A stretch of 64,000 nucleotides of DNA from Delphinapterus leucas. Lineage: Eukaryota > Chordata > Mammalia > Artiodactyla > Monodontidae. Under the pieces are notes generated by a model, which was given only the letters and a program-made list of their open reading frames with translations, searched no databases and was not told the origin of the DNA. Positions within the stretch are counted from its first letter, which is position 1; every line of letters begins with the position of its first letter. The position numbers and the translations under genes are program-made. Positions 11,745 through 23,679 of the stretch are shown piece after piece. Where the stretch lies: the NCBI RefSeq assembly GCF_002288925.2, contig NW_022098000.1:4555827-4619826 (forward strand), given 5' to 3'.

Positions 11745-12350
11745 TTCTGACCCATTTGTTTGTTGAACCAGTATCTGTTGAGCACTTCCATTGTACTAGG
11801 TACCATTATGGGCACTGGAATACAGTTAGGAACAAGGTAGGGGAAGATCCTGCCTTGATAGAGACTTCACACAGACAAAAATTAAGTAAAATAATAAAAA
11901 GGCAATATAACTATAGAGATATTAGTTCAAAGAAATAAAGTAAAAGAAGTAGAGAACATGTACAGATATGGAGGAAGGGGTCCTCTTTTAGTTAGTTTGG
12001 TTTGGAAAAGCATACTGGAGTAGGGGGCCATTTGACCAGGGAATGGAAGGAACCTGCCACATGAAGATGTGAGTGAGAGATGTGTAAACACCCTGTTATC
12101 AAAAGACAGTAAGCCCATGTACCTGAAGTTGAGTAAGCAATGAGTAGAAAGGTAGGGAGGAGACAGATCATGTAATTTTTTTTGAAGACCAAGGTAATGA
12201 GCTTGAGTTTTTTTCTAAATATGATGGGATACCATTACAAAATTTGAACTGGAGAAGTGAACTGATCTGTTTCACATTGTAAAATTTCCTTGTGGCTACA
12301 ATGTGGAAAATTAGCTGTAGAGATTGGGGGATACAAAAATGGAAACAAAG
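11745..12350 (-). repeat. L2 LINE relic, minus strand
   Basis: Starts with TCTGTTGAGCACTTCCATTG and TACCATTATGGGCACTGG, the reverse of the L2 3' end, and continues through an AGACAGATCATGTAATTTTT and GATGGGATACCATTACAAAA segment that also belongs to the reverse L2 3' region. Degenerate; the far end is approximate. Confidence 0.55.
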
Positions 12351-12553
12351 AGACTAGGAACTTCTTTCAGTCTTCTAGTCTAGAGAAGATGGAAAAATAG
12401 TGGTGGACATGATGAGAGATGATCAGATTCTGTATATATGTTGAAAGCAGAGTCAGCAGTACTCTTTTTGACCCTTCCTCCCTCTCTTCTTGGAACTCCA
12501 CTAATGCATAAATTGTTTCTCCTAATGATATCCCATAGGCTTTCTTCACTTTT

Positions 12554-12895
12554 TCATTCTTTTTGCTTTGTTTTCCTCTGATGGGATAATTTCAAGTGAA
12601 CTCTTTTCAAGTTCACAGATTCTTTCTTCTGCTTTTGCAAGTCTACTATTATGCTCTCTATTATATTTTTCATTTCATTAATTGTATTCTTCAGCGCCAG
12701 AATTTCTGTTTGGTTATTTTTGATCATTTCTATCTCTCTGTTAAACTTCTTGCTTTGTTCATGTATGTTTTTCTTTAATTCATTTAATTGTCTTTCTGTG
12801 TTTTCTCGCAGCTCACTGAAGTGCCTTAAAGCAACAATTTTGATGCCTTTTTCAGGCAAATTGCAGATTTTTGGGGTTAGTCCCTGGAAAATCAC
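12554..12895 (-). pseudogene. L1 ORF1p coiled-coil fragment
   Basis: A 113-aa frame with CNLPEKGIKIVALRHFSEL followed by heptad-rich sequence (RENTERQLNELKKNIHEQSK, then EIEMIKNNQTEILALKNTIN) matches the N-terminal part and coiled coil of L1 ORF1p, the trimeric RNA-binding protein of the L1 particle. The RNA-recognition and C-terminal domains are absent: a full ORF1p is about 300-340 aa. It is a fossil without function. The start used is simply the first methionine of the frame. Confidence 0.75.
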
Positions 12896-13334
12896 TGTGT
12901 TCCTTTGGTGGTGCCATGCTTTCTTGGTTCTTCAGATTCCCTGAAGTCTTGTATTGCTACTCACTAATTTGCAGTAGTAGTCACCCCTTCCAGTCTTTAC
13001 TGACGGGTTTCAGGAGAGAAATACATTCTGTCAGTCCTGCTAGGCTTTCTGAGGCTCACTCAGACCTTTTTCTCTGTATATGTCTGCTCTAGGCTTCTTG
13101 CTCCCTCTTGTGAGGGAATTTTAAGTTTGTGTGCCTTCTTTGGATCCTGCAAAGCCAGGCTAGGTGCTGAGAACCCCCTGTTTGCTTTCTCTAGTGCTGA
13201 ATGTTCAAATTTATGTACTTCCTCCCAATCCCACAGAGTCAGGGTGGCTTTCTGTGTGTTCTCACCATCTACAAAACTCACACTTGCCCCCCTCAGAAGT
13301 ATGCACAGGGGGCGGGTCACATGGTATGTGCATG

Positions 13335-13352
13335 TGTGTGTGTGTGTGTATT
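13335..13352. repeat. Short (TG)n tract
   Basis: About nine TG units in the 5' part of the old L1 fragment. Confidence 0.8.
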
Positions 13353-13609
13353 ACAAAACATGTTGGGAGTGCCCGTGAGTCAAGTGGGAGATCCACAAAC
13401 AAGGTGTCCAAGCATCTTGAGGCCAAGTTTCCTGATGAGTCCACAAAGCATGCAGTAGAATCTGCATCCCTTTGATGCCCTTCAGGAGGTCTGGCTGCTG
13501 TTCTCCCAGCCACTTCCTGCTTCCCAGTCATGCAGCACACCTCAGTATTCTGGATGGGGCTAGAAAGATGTGGGCCTCTTGCTGATATCAATCCTCTATA
13601 TCCTTATGA

Positions 13610-13915
13610 ACTTTTATGCTCACAAATTTATTGGACCAAAATAAAATTAAGAACTTCAACTCATGGAAAGACATTAGTAAGAGAGCAAAAAGGCAATCAA
13701 CAGAGTGGTAGAAAATATTTGCAATGAATATATTTGGCAAAGGCCTCTTATTCAGAATTTAAAATTAATAAGAAAAAGGAATTCAGAGCAATAGGAAAAA
13801 GGAGGGCTTAGACTCAAACAGGTACTTCAAAAAGAAGCTATTCAAATATATAAGAATTAAGGATGTTCAACATCATTAATCAGGGAAATGCAAATTAAAG
13901 CCCACAATAAATTAA
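13610..13915 (+). mobile_element. Old L1M fragment (ORF2 3' part), plus strand
   Basis: Degenerate match to late ORF2: GAAAATATTTGCAATGAATA, GGCCTCTTATTCAGAATTTA, then a GCTATTCAAATATATAAGAA-like and CATCATTAATCAGGGAAATG segment. No open frame survives. Confidence 0.65.
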
Positions 13916-14204
13916 CACTTTGTTTTCACATCTGCTAACACAACATCCATTCTCATCCAATAGTCTCAGGCTCTGGGGTCTCTGTTTGGTTCACCAGGCC
14001 AGCAAGGCCCCTCCACTCAAATTCCAGACTGAAGATCCTTCTGCTCTTTTCCTTCAGACACTATTCATCCATTCACTTTCTTTCTCCAAGGACTGTTTTG
14101 TAATTTCTCATCTGCTGACAGTTTCTCATCCCTTCTTCCTGTGGCTTTTATTAGGGGGTAATTATTTTAATACAGCTATTTTATAAGACATCAAACAAGA
14201 AACT
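13916..14204. other. Unassigned sequence
   Basis: An 88-aa open frame here has no recognisable domain. Pyrimidine-rich and L2-like in tone, but not assignable. Confidence 0.3.
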
Positions 14205-14487
14205 CTGTGACTTTTGTTTTGTTTTAATTTTTTAAAAATTTTATTTTATATTGGAATATAGTTGATTAACAAAATGGTGTTAGTTTTGGGTGAACAGCAA
14301 AGTGACTCAGTTATACATATACATGTATCTATTCTTTTTCAAGTTATTTTCCCATCTAGGTTATTACAGCACACTGAGTAGAGTTCCTTGAGCTATACAG
14401 TAGGTCCCTGTTGCTTATCTATTTTAGATATAGCAGTGTGTATATTTCAGTGCCAACCTCCCAGTCTATCCCTCCCCTGTGACTTTT
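14205..14487 (-). mobile_element. 5'-truncated L1 3' end with target duplications
   Basis: Reverse-oriented L1 3' UTR of about 260 bp (TATAGTTGATTAACAAAATG signature, then TATACAGTAGGTCCCTGTTG) starting from a T-rich tail. An 11-bp direct repeat CTGTGACTTTT (14205-14215 and 14477-14487) flanks it, marking target-primed insertion. Confidence 0.88.
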
Positions 14488-16099
14488 TTAAATCTATTTT
14501 TTTCTGGTCTCTTAAATTGCACATGTATTTATTTTTTTCTTTCTTTTTATAAAATATAAAATTTTATTCTGATTAAAGCATTGGCTTTCATATAAAATGT
14601 TCCCATTTGTTAATTCCTACATGATTTAGAATTTCAGCTTTCACTTCTGATGGAGGATTTTATTAGGTTGACTACTTATATGGATTACCATTTTGTAAGT
14701 CAAAATGGTAATATCAGCAATTTCATAGGATTCAGCTTAGGTTGGTTGTTTCCAAGTTGTTCAATTTTTTGTGTGTTTTTGTTAATTTCTCGTTTACTGG
14801 ATTCTGTTAGACAATAGCTTAAAAAGGTATTATTTTAGGTATAAAATAAGGTTTTAAAAATCATGTGCAAGCATATAAAAACTTTTTAACAAATGGAACA
14901 CAGTACTTTGTGTGTGTATTTATGCACATGCATGTGTGTGAACTGTAGTTATGAAAATTCTTTATATCAGTGTCTGAAAAGTATGATATACTCTACAGAT
15001 TCCTACCAGTAGAAAACTATTTTTGGCCTGTTGAGTGTTTAAAAAATAAAATTTGAATATCTATAGAGCAAGATGTGGACTCCCCATTTCAGCCACAATC
15101 TATACAATTTGTTATTGTCTTATTACTAATCTAATCCACACACTTATACTATCTGCCAAGATCCTGTAAGTACTTGAGTTTTATTCTGTAGTTTATACCT
15201 TTTCTCTAGTGATTGTCACTTTTCTGTGTTTTTGTCTTGTTAGATAGTTCTTCCATTATTCTTTCAAGCCACTAAAGCAACTAACCTCTTTTTCTATTCC
15301 TGTACAAAATTTTATAATTCAAATATCATGCTTCTTTGGTTTCATAAAGACCTTCTTATGCTCTAATTGCATCCTTTTGAGAGCCTACATTTCTTTTTTG
15401 TTCAAGCTTTCTTCTGTCTTTTCATTTATTTTGCCTCAATGGGAACAACCTGTTCTTATTATCCAGCTTAGCCTCTTTCTCTTTTTTTACTGAGTCTTTT
15501 AAAAATGGATCTCTTTGCCTTCTCATGAGCTTAGGTTACCTCCACATCCTCATAAAACAGGATGTTGGGGTTTCTTAGGAATGGGCAACACTTGAGAGAC
15601 ACCACAGTCCCTTCCCTGTGAGGCAGTGGATAAAGTCAGCTGACAATATCAGGACCCTTTACACTGAAGCATGTGATGGAGACTGTGTGGTGTTTTAATC
15701 TTAATTAAATACTCTTGGGGAGGAGTATCTTCTTCCAACCACATGGAATATTGTGTAGCCCATTAGGAGCAACCATTTCCTGGGCCATTGGCACCAAGAG
15801 GACTGCGCAGCCTCCTCCAGGACTTGATTTCACAGGAGAGAAGGCACAGCCCTCTCCTCACTCAACTGATGTCAGGCAAGCAGTGTAATTTCTTGGTCTT
15901 CACTCCAGCCTCTGCTACCTCCACAAATAATAAAAGCCAAGTTTTGGTAGCAAAGTGATTTCCTCAAGACTCAATTAATAGGGTTATTTTATTTGTTGAG
16001 ATGCCCAGCAAGGAGCTGGCAAAAAGAAGGGTGGTGGGTCAGGGACATGAATTCAAATTATTTCCTTTCCTGATGGCCAACCTTTCTTTTTCAGTCAGG
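14488..16099. other. Unassigned non-coding sequence
   Basis: About 1.6 kb. 15540-15990 is less AT-rich and looks single-copy; the rest is AT-rich. No gene, RNA or named repeat seen. Confidence 0.4.
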
Positions 16100-17005
16100 T
16101 TCACCCATTTCTTTCTAGTCTTCTAAGGTTGAATATCCTCTAGCTTCCCTCAGCCTTCTTTCATCTTGTATATTGTCACTGGAGAATCCTGGTACTTCCC
16201 ATCCCATCATCACTTATACTCTAATGAATCCCCAAACTATTATCTCTAATTCCAATCTCCTTTCTAAACTCTAGCCCCATATTTCTAACTACACTTTAGG
16301 AATCTTCTCCTAGAGGTGAATTCATCAATTTTTCCATTTATATGACTGCCATCAATAATGGACTCCCTTGTTCTTTATCAGGCATTATTATAAGATATTC
16401 CTAATGGGAATCTTTCTCTCCAGATTTTCTGTTTATAGCACATTCATCAACCTGCTATTTGTTTTCAAATTGTCCCATTCCCAGAATTTTCCTTCAAAAA
16501 TAGAGTAGGATTCCCATTGTAAAACTTAACCCTTCAACGGCTATATTTCCATAGCATAGAGCATCTGGTCCTAGAAATCCATCCCTAATCTACATTTAAT
16601 GGTTCATCTCCAGTCACTCCTCTAACACAGACATCTCATGCACTAGCTATGCCATGATATTCACCCTTCTCCCAAACATACAATGTATTTTTACACCTTC
16701 ATGCACAGGCTCTTGTATCTGCATTTACTTACCCATTATGCTCTTCTATCCTTTTCTACTTACTCTCCATATTCTTTAAGACTGAGCTCCAATACCACAG
16801 CTTCTTTGAAATCTTCTCTGATTTTGCTGAAAATTACCCCTTCTTCTGTCATCTCAAAGCATTTTGAGATAGTATATTGTGTACCAGAGTTGTTTTAATG
16901 TATTCGTTTCTTTGGACAAATCATAAGTTCTGGAAAAGCTAGATTTCATCTTTTATCACTAATGTAGTGAGTTATTAAATAAATGTTTTGTTCAGTGAAT
17001 TAAGA
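16100..17005 (+). repeat. L2 LINE relic (3' region)
   Basis: The later half (16540-17005) is the clearest: a TTTAAGACTGAGCTCCAATA and TTTGAAATCTTCTCTGATTT block like the L2 3' region, ending with TTATTAAATAAATGTTTTGT and a GTGAATTA terminus like the L2 3' end. The first half is pyrimidine-rich and more doubtful. Confidence 0.6.
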
Positions 17006-18490
17006 CAACACTGTTCTGAATGTTTGGACTTCTCTGATTATGTGGGGAGAGAAACAAATTAGTTTAATCAAAATAGGGGACTACTGACTGACATAATCAA
17101 ATCAAGAAAAGATGAAAGAGTTTATTCCTTCCTTCCTCTTTCCTCTGTGTGGGAATTTTCTCAAGTTGGCTATCCTCATGGGCCTGGTATCTTACCACAA
17201 ACATCACTACAATCATAGTCTCATGCCATAAAGAAAATGGAGTCATTTTCCTCAAGCTCTCATTAGAAAATACAAGTGAAGAACTCCAAGTGACCCAGTT
17301 TTGATATACACACAAGCCAGAGACCAGAGGGCAGGGGACTGTGATTAGCCTCTTCCAACAAAATCACAGGGATAGAAGGTAAAAGAAACAGTTCCTCCCA
17401 ATAGCCTGCACTTCTAGCATGAGAAAGAATAGAGGTTCCCTTCCATTACAGTTCATTATGTGTAGATATCAAATATCTAGTAATTGGTCCAAAAAGTGAG
17501 TATTAGCCCTTCTCAACAACACTAATTTTATATGTGCTTGAGTTTTCTGTAGCCTAAGGATTTTCCTCTTTTGAAATACGAAAACATTTTATTTACATTT
17601 TTTGCCTCCTGAATAGACTAACTCTAGAGGCAGAGAACAAAAAATACTTTCAGTTTTGCTATTACTTCATTGCTATGGTGAAGAGAGATGGATATTTTAC
17701 GAACATAAACTTTTTTTCTCAACTCTTCTTAAAAGAACATTGCTAAGGCTATTAAAAATTAGTCTCTATGGAGAAATAACCAGTTTCTTAGTGTAACAGA
17801 ACTTTAGAGGTATGTTAATGTCTGAGATGTCAATTAAATAAACAAGCAAAAATCAAGATTCCTGATTGAATGTACATGCATTATTGATTACACCTGCATC
17901 TGTTTTTTAATCAAATATTCTAAGAGAATCACAGAGCACTTCAAATACTGATTGGCTCATAATTAATGCTTCTGCATGTAGCATCAAATATAACCTGAAT
18001 TTTAAAATGTACAAATTATGTATTTGAAATTTCAAAGTACTCATAGCTAGCTAAATGTTATCTTTTCTACCAAAGATTGGAAGAGAGAATCTAAAAAATT
18101 AACTTTTGTTTTACTTTGCAATGCGTGTGCTTAGTTTGGAAAAAGAGTTACCTGCTAAATTTTCTTGGTTAAGAAAATATTAAATTTTGCCTTGTATTGC
18201 CTGAGTGTGCAGAGTCTGGAGAATCATGCTTCTTTCTTGCATTGACTAAGTGTCTATGTAATAGAATTGCATTTGGTTTCATGAAGCAGAAAAACAACTA
18301 TAAGGGTTTAATCAAGAATGTGTGTGTATTTGAGTTTTCCAAGCAACAAGAAATATGGAAGATAGACTGATTAGGGCTTACTCCAAGGTGCTGAGACCCA
18401 GGTTTCTATTCCCACTTTTAGCATGCAGCTTTTGTGTGCATGATTCCAGAATAACCTACTTAACCTTCAGGAAGAAGAGGTAGTGGTAAA
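17006..18490. other. Unassigned, possibly single-copy sequence
   Basis: No repeat or gene recognised in about 1.5 kb. 17820-18010 is rich in homeodomain-like motifs (CAATTAAATAAAC, TTGATTACA, ATAATTAATGC) and could be a conserved non-coding element. That is inference only. Confidence 0.35.
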
Positions 18491-18740
18491 AATAAAGGCA
18501 TGGGCTTCCTTGGTGGCACAGTGGTTGAGAGTCCACCTGCTGATGCAGGGGACACAGGTCCATGCCCCGGTCCAGGAAGATCCTACATGCTGTGGAGCAG
18601 CTGGGCCCGTGAGCCATGGCTGCTGAGCCTGTGTGTCCGGAGCCTGTGCTCTGCAATGGGAGCCACAACAGTGGCTCCCGTGGTTCTCACAGGCCACAAC
18701 AGTGAGAAGCCCACGTACGGCAAAAAAACAATAAGGCATG
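18491..18740 (+). mobile_element. CHR-1 type SINE with target duplications
   Basis: Begins GGCTTCCTTGGTGGCACAGT and ends GTACGGCAAAAAAA. Near-perfect target-site duplications AATAAAGGCATG (18491-18502) and AATAAGGCATG (18730-18740) flank it. The B-box equivalent reads GGTCCATGCCCC, so the Pol III promoter is probably weakened. Unlike the other CHR-1 copies here it has about 30 extra bases near its 3' end, including a perfect 9-bp hairpin (18658-18679). It lies about 170 bp upstream of the full-length L1. Confidence 0.92.
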
Positions 18741-19610
18741 ACACCTATCTCAAAGATGTAAAACTTTCTAGAAATCCTCAACAGATGTCTGCTTATATTT
18801 CATTAGCTAAACTTTTTTAACATACCTCCCATTAGCTGCAAAGATGGCTTTAAAATACCATTTTAGCCTAGACACATACAGTCAGGGTTCTCTTAATTTT
18901 AAGAAAAATGAGGGGGGGGTCCAAGATGGTGGAGGAGTAGGAGGATGTGGAGTTCATCTCTCTCCACAGATGCATCAGGAATACATCTACAGATGCAACA
19001 ATTCTCACAGAGCACCAGCTAAACACCAGCAGAAGACCTTGGACACTGGAAAGGACTATAAAAATCCCCACTAAACTGGGTAGGATGAAAGAAAGAAGGG
19101 AGAAAGAGGAGGAGAGGAAACATGACAGGACCTGCACCCCAGGGGAGGGAGGAGCTGAAGCAGAGGAGAGATTCCTGCATCCAGGGAAGCCCCTTCACCA
19201 AAGAGGAAATCAGTTGGGAGAGAAGGGAAGCATCTGAGGCTGTTGGAGGAGCAAGAAGCGATTGATCTGTGGCAGACTGGACAGAGTGAAAACTACACAG
19301 ATGGTCTGAACTGTGGCCCTACATGCCCTAGATGGGGACATGTGTCCACCGGTGTGCATGGGGGCTGCGAGCTAGAGTGTGGGGATTAGAGAGCAAACCC
19401 ATGGTGAGGACTGCTGTTGGCTCCAGGGAGATGGCCTGAGGGGACAGCAGGGAGGAAATCCACAACAGGGAATGCTTATGGAGGAAAACCAGACTACCGT
19501 GGAAGCAGGGCGCTACTACTGAGTCACACCCAGGGAGTGGAGCCACCATTGTAGCCTCTCTCTTCCCACAGGTGGATGCCTGCCTCTGGACGCTAGAAAA
19601 GATTCCCATT

Positions 19611-19844
19611 AGGGCCATCTCTCTCTTTTTTTTTTTTTTCGGTATGCGGGCCTCTCACTGTTGTGGCCGCTCCCATTGCGGAGCACAGGCTTTGGATGTG
19701 CAGTCTCAGCGGCCATGGCTCACGGGCCCAGCCACTCCATGGCATGTGGGATCCTCCGGGACTGGGGCATGAACCTGTGTCCCCTGCATCGGTAGGCAGA
19801 CTCTCAACCACTGCACCACCAGGGAAGCCCAGGGCCATATCTCT
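19611..19844 (-). mobile_element. CHR-1 SINE nested in L1 5' UTR
   Basis: Reverse-oriented SINE (T-tract and CGGTATGCGGGCC at the left, ACCACCAGGGAAGCCC at the right), body about 19625-19830. Target duplications AGGGCCATCTCTCT (19611-19624) and AGGGCCATATCTCT (19831-19844) differ at one base. It entered after the L1 was already in place. Confidence 0.93.
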
Positions 19845-20453
19845 TGAACCCATGGTCACTGGCTTCCCTGCACACCTGGTGCCACTGGGAGTCCCACAAT
19901 CCAAGTAGCCGTGCCACCTCTGCACCCTGTCCTCAAGGGGACAGACTCAAGCGCTCCAGGGCAGCCTCGGGAGCAGACTCCTGTGGGTGACACACACACA
20001 GAGGTGGGGATAAAACCACAGCTGAGCCCCAGGGACAGGGTGACTAAGGAAGAGGATCAAAAATATTTCCATCAATTGCACAAGCTGCAGACTAAATCCC
20101 AGTGATCAGCTAGGTAGACCCTGTGCCTATAGAATATCTGAATGGACAATGAGTGTTCCCACAAATGAAAACAGTCTAGCTCTGGCAGCTGTGGACTCTG
20201 GGGACAATCACATACAGGAGTGGGGCTAGATCAGATTCTAAGCTGTCCCCACCAGGCACGCAGGGAGTCCAGAGACCAGCCTAGAGGCATTGGAGGGCTT
20301 CCTGGGGAGGCAGAGGTGGGCTGCGGGTCACGGCAGGTGCAAGGACACTGCCAGCTGAACCCCAGGAAAACATTATTATTACTATTATTTGTATAATGTT
20401 TTGATTCATTCTGTTGTTGGTTTTTTCTTTTTCTTTTTCTTTATTGTTGTTGT

Positions 20454-20690
20454 TGCTGTTTCCTCTCTTTTTTTTTTTTTTTTGCGGTATGTGGGCCTCT
20501 CACTGTTGTGGCCTCTCCCATTGCGAAGCACAGGCTCTGGATGTGCAGGCCCAGTGGCCATGACTCACGGGCCTAGCCACTCCGCAGCATGTGAAATCTT
20601 CCCGGACTGGGGCACAAACCCATGTCCCGTGCATCGGCAGGTGGACTCTCAACCACTGCATCACAAGGGAATCCCTGCTGTTTTCTTTTT
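20454..20690 (-). mobile_element. Second CHR-1 SINE nested in L1 5' UTR
   Basis: Reverse-oriented copy, about 20470-20675 (T-tract then GCGGTATGTGGGCC; right end TCACAAGGGAATCCC). The flanking TGCTGTTTCCTCTCT and TGCTGTTTTCTTTT are probable target duplications, blurred by the T-rich context. An open frame of 176 aa crosses it but is not a gene. Confidence 0.9.
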
Positions 20691-21621
20691 TAAGTTTTGT
20701 TTTTATTTAGTCTTTTGGGATTTTTTTGACATAATTTTTATCTTTCCATATTTCTATTTTTACTTTGCTTTTCTGTTGTTCTGTGTGTGTTTTTTTTTTC
20801 TTTTTTTCCCTTTTAATCCTTTTTGTCTGTTTTGTTTTCTTTGCTTTATGCTTCATTTGGCACTCTGCTTTGGTTTGGTTTTTGTTTTGTGTTTTTGTTA
20901 CTTGTTTTGTGATTTTTGATTTTGTTTTTAGATTCTTATTTTGTCTGGTTGTTCCCTTATTTTTTGTTTCCTTTAGTTTTGTTTTTGTTTCTTTTGTGCA
21001 TGTGTGTCTGTGTGTTTCTTTGTTTTTGTTCTTGTTGCTTTCATTTTGCTTTTACGATTTGTCTGTCTAGGGTTATGTTTTTCTTGCTTTTTTTTTTTTT
21101 CTTTAATCGCCTTTATTGCCATATTGAACAGCATGCGTTGTCTTGGTTCCCCAACCAGAAGTTGGGCCTGAGTCTCTGGGGTGGGAGCACTGAGTCCAGG
21201 ATGCTGGACTACCAGAGAATTCCCAGCCTCAAGGAATATTAATCAGTGAGAGCTCTCATGGAGGCCTCCAGCCGAATCCAAGACCCAGCTCCACCCAACT
21301 GCCTGCAGCCCCCAGCACTAGACGCTTCATGCCAAACAACAAGCAAGAGAGGAACACAAACCCACCCATCAGTGGACAGGCTGCTTAAAGATGTACTAAG
21401 CTCACAGACACACCAAAATATACCATCTGACATGGCCCGGCCCATCAGAGGGAAAAGAATCAGCTCCACCCACCAGAACGCAGGCACCAGTCCCTCCCAA
21501 CAGGAAGCCTACACAAGCAGCTAGACCAGCCTCATCCACTGGCGGCAGACACCAGAAGCAAGAGGAATTACGACCTTGCAGCCAGTGGAAAGGAGAACTC
21601 AAATACAATAAGTTAGACAAA

Positions 21622-22523
21622 ATGAGAAGACAGGAAAATAACTTTCAGATGAAGGAGCAGGGTAAAAACCCATAAGACAAAATAAATGAAGAGGAAATAG
21701 ACAATCTACCTGAAAAAGAACTCAGAGTAATGATACTGAAGATGATCCAATAGCTCAGAAATAGAATGGAAGCATGGATTGAGAAAATGCAAGAAATGTT
21801 TAACAAGGACCTAGAAGAACTAAAGAACAAACAATCAGTGATGAACAACACAATAACTGAAATTAAAAATACACTAAAAGGAATCAATAGCAGAATAAGT
21901 GAGGCAGAAGAATGGATAAGTAATCTGGAAGATAGAATGGTGGAAATAACTGCCACAGAGCAGAATAAAACAAGAGGAATGAAAAGAAAATAGGACAGTT
22001 TCAGAGACCTCCAGGCCAACATTAAGCATACCAATATTTACATTATAGGGGTCCCAGAAGAGGAAGAGAAAGAGAAAGAGTCTGAGAAAACATTTGAAGA
22101 GATTAGAGTCGAAAACCTCCCTAACATGGGAAAGGAAATAATCAAGTCCAGGAAGCAGAGAGAGTCCCATACAGGATAGACCCAAGGAGAAACATGTCAA
22201 AATATACATTAATCAAATGAACAAAAATTAAATGCAAAGAAAAAATATTAAAAGCAACAAGGGAAAAGCAACAAATACAATACAAGGGAATCTCCATAAG
22301 GATAATAGCTGACTTTTCAGCAGAAACTCTTCAGGGCAGAAGGGAGTGGCAGGATATATTTAAAGTGATGAAAGAGAAAAACTTACAACCAAGATTAGTC
22401 TACCCAGCAAGGATCTCATTCAGATTTGACAGAGAAATCAAAAGCTTTACAGATAAGCAAAAGTTACAAGACTTCAGCAACACCAAACCAGCTCTACAAA
22501 AAATGTTAAAGGAACTTCTCTAG
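21622..22523 (+). pseudogene. L1 ORF1p pseudogene
   Basis: ORF1p coats L1 RNA as a trimer. The ATG at 21622 (MRRQENNFQM) and the stop at 22521-22523 (ALQKMLKELL) give a span of about 300 codons, the normal size. In order: an N-terminal region with NLPEKELRVMILKMI, a coiled coil (MEAWIEKMQEMFNKDLEELK to NLEDRMVEIT), the central region (IYIIGVPEEEE), and the C-terminal domain (ISIRIIADFSAETLQGRREW, PRLVYPARISFRF). In-frame stops break it after KNP, MIQ, MKRK and ESHTG, with at least one frameshift. The longest surviving piece is 21766-21993. Non-functional. Confidence 0.88.
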
Positions 22524-23679
22524 GAAGGAAACACAAGAGAAGGAAATGAACTACAAAAACAAACCCAAAACAATTAAGAATATGATAATAGGAAGACACA
22601 TATTGATAATTACCTTAAATGTAAATGGATTAAGTGCTCCAACCAAAAGACACAGACTAGCTGAATGGATACAAAACCAAAATCCGTATATATGCCGCCT
22701 ACAAGACACCCAGGGACACATACAGAGTGAAAGAGAGGGGATGGAAAACAGATATTCCATGTAAATGGAAATCAAAAGAAAGCTGGAGTAGCAATACTCA
22801 TATCAGAAAAAATAGACTTTAAAATAAAGACTATTACAAGAAACAAGGAAGGACACTACATAATGTTTAAGGGACCAATCCAAGAGGAAGACATAACAAT
22901 TGTAAATATTTATGCACCCAACATGGGAGCACCTCAATACATAAGGCAAATGCTAACGGCAATAAAATGGGAAATCAACAATAACACAATAACAGCAGGG
23001 GACTTTAACATCCCACTTACACCATTGGACAGATCATACAGACAGAAAATTAATAAGGAAACACTAGGCTTAAATGACACATTAGACCTGATGGACTTAA
23101 TTGATATCTTCAGGACATTCCATCCGAAAGCAGCAGAATACACTTTCTTCTCAAGTGCACATGGAACATTCTCCAGGACAGATCACATCTTGGGTCAAAA
23201 ATCAAGCCTCAGTAAATTTAAGACAATTGAAATCATATCAAGCATCTTTTCTGACAACAACACTATGAGATTAGATAACAACTACAGGAAAAAAAAAACT
23301 AAAAATTATTAACACATGGAGGCTAAACAATATGCTACTACATAACCAAGAGATCACTGAAGAAATCAAAGGGGAAATCAAAAAATACCTAGAAACAAAT
23401 GACAATGAAAACGTAACAACCCAAAACCTATGGGGTGCATCAAAAGCAGTTCTAAGAGGGAAGTTTATAGCAATAAAATCCTTCCTTAAGAAACAAGAAA
23501 AATCTCAAATAAACAACCTAAACTTACACCTAAGCAACTGGAGAAAGAAGAAGAAGAACAACAACAACAAAATAAAACCAAAGTTAGTAGAAGAAAAGGT
23601 AAAGATCAGAGCAGAAATAAATGAAAAAGAAATGAAAAAAACAATAACAAATATCAATAAAACTAAAAGCTGGTTCCTT

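Larger units (their letters stand above)
12420..13600 (-). mobile_element. Old L1M/HAL1-type LINE: 5' region and ORF1 part
   Basis: On the minus strand, sequence from about 13600 down to 12960 resembles an old L1 5' leader, followed by an ORF1-like frame. The element is interrupted by mutations and lacks an ORF2 continuation here. The combination (5' leader plus ORF1 only) would suit an L1M copy or the half-L1 (HAL1) group, which carries ORF1 without ORF2. The choice between them is open. Confidence 0.6.
18912..21621 (+). promoter_or_regulatory. L1 5' UTR (internal promoter region)
   Basis: In intact L1s this leader carries the internal Pol II promoter. Here it is about 2.3 kb after subtracting two SINE insertions. 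The first part is purine-rich and fairly GC-rich. From about 20680 to 21110 it becomes a T-rich low-complexity stretch (TTTTG and TTTC units), then returns to mixed sequence before ORF1. The long frames of 101-176 aa in the T-rich part are low-complexity artefacts. Confidence 0.75.

Noticed and set aside
20389..21070. Frames of 101-176 aa rich in Phe, Cys and Leu
   Set aside because: They read through the T-rich part of an L1 5' UTR and a reverse CHR-1 SINE; low-complexity translation, not a membrane protein.
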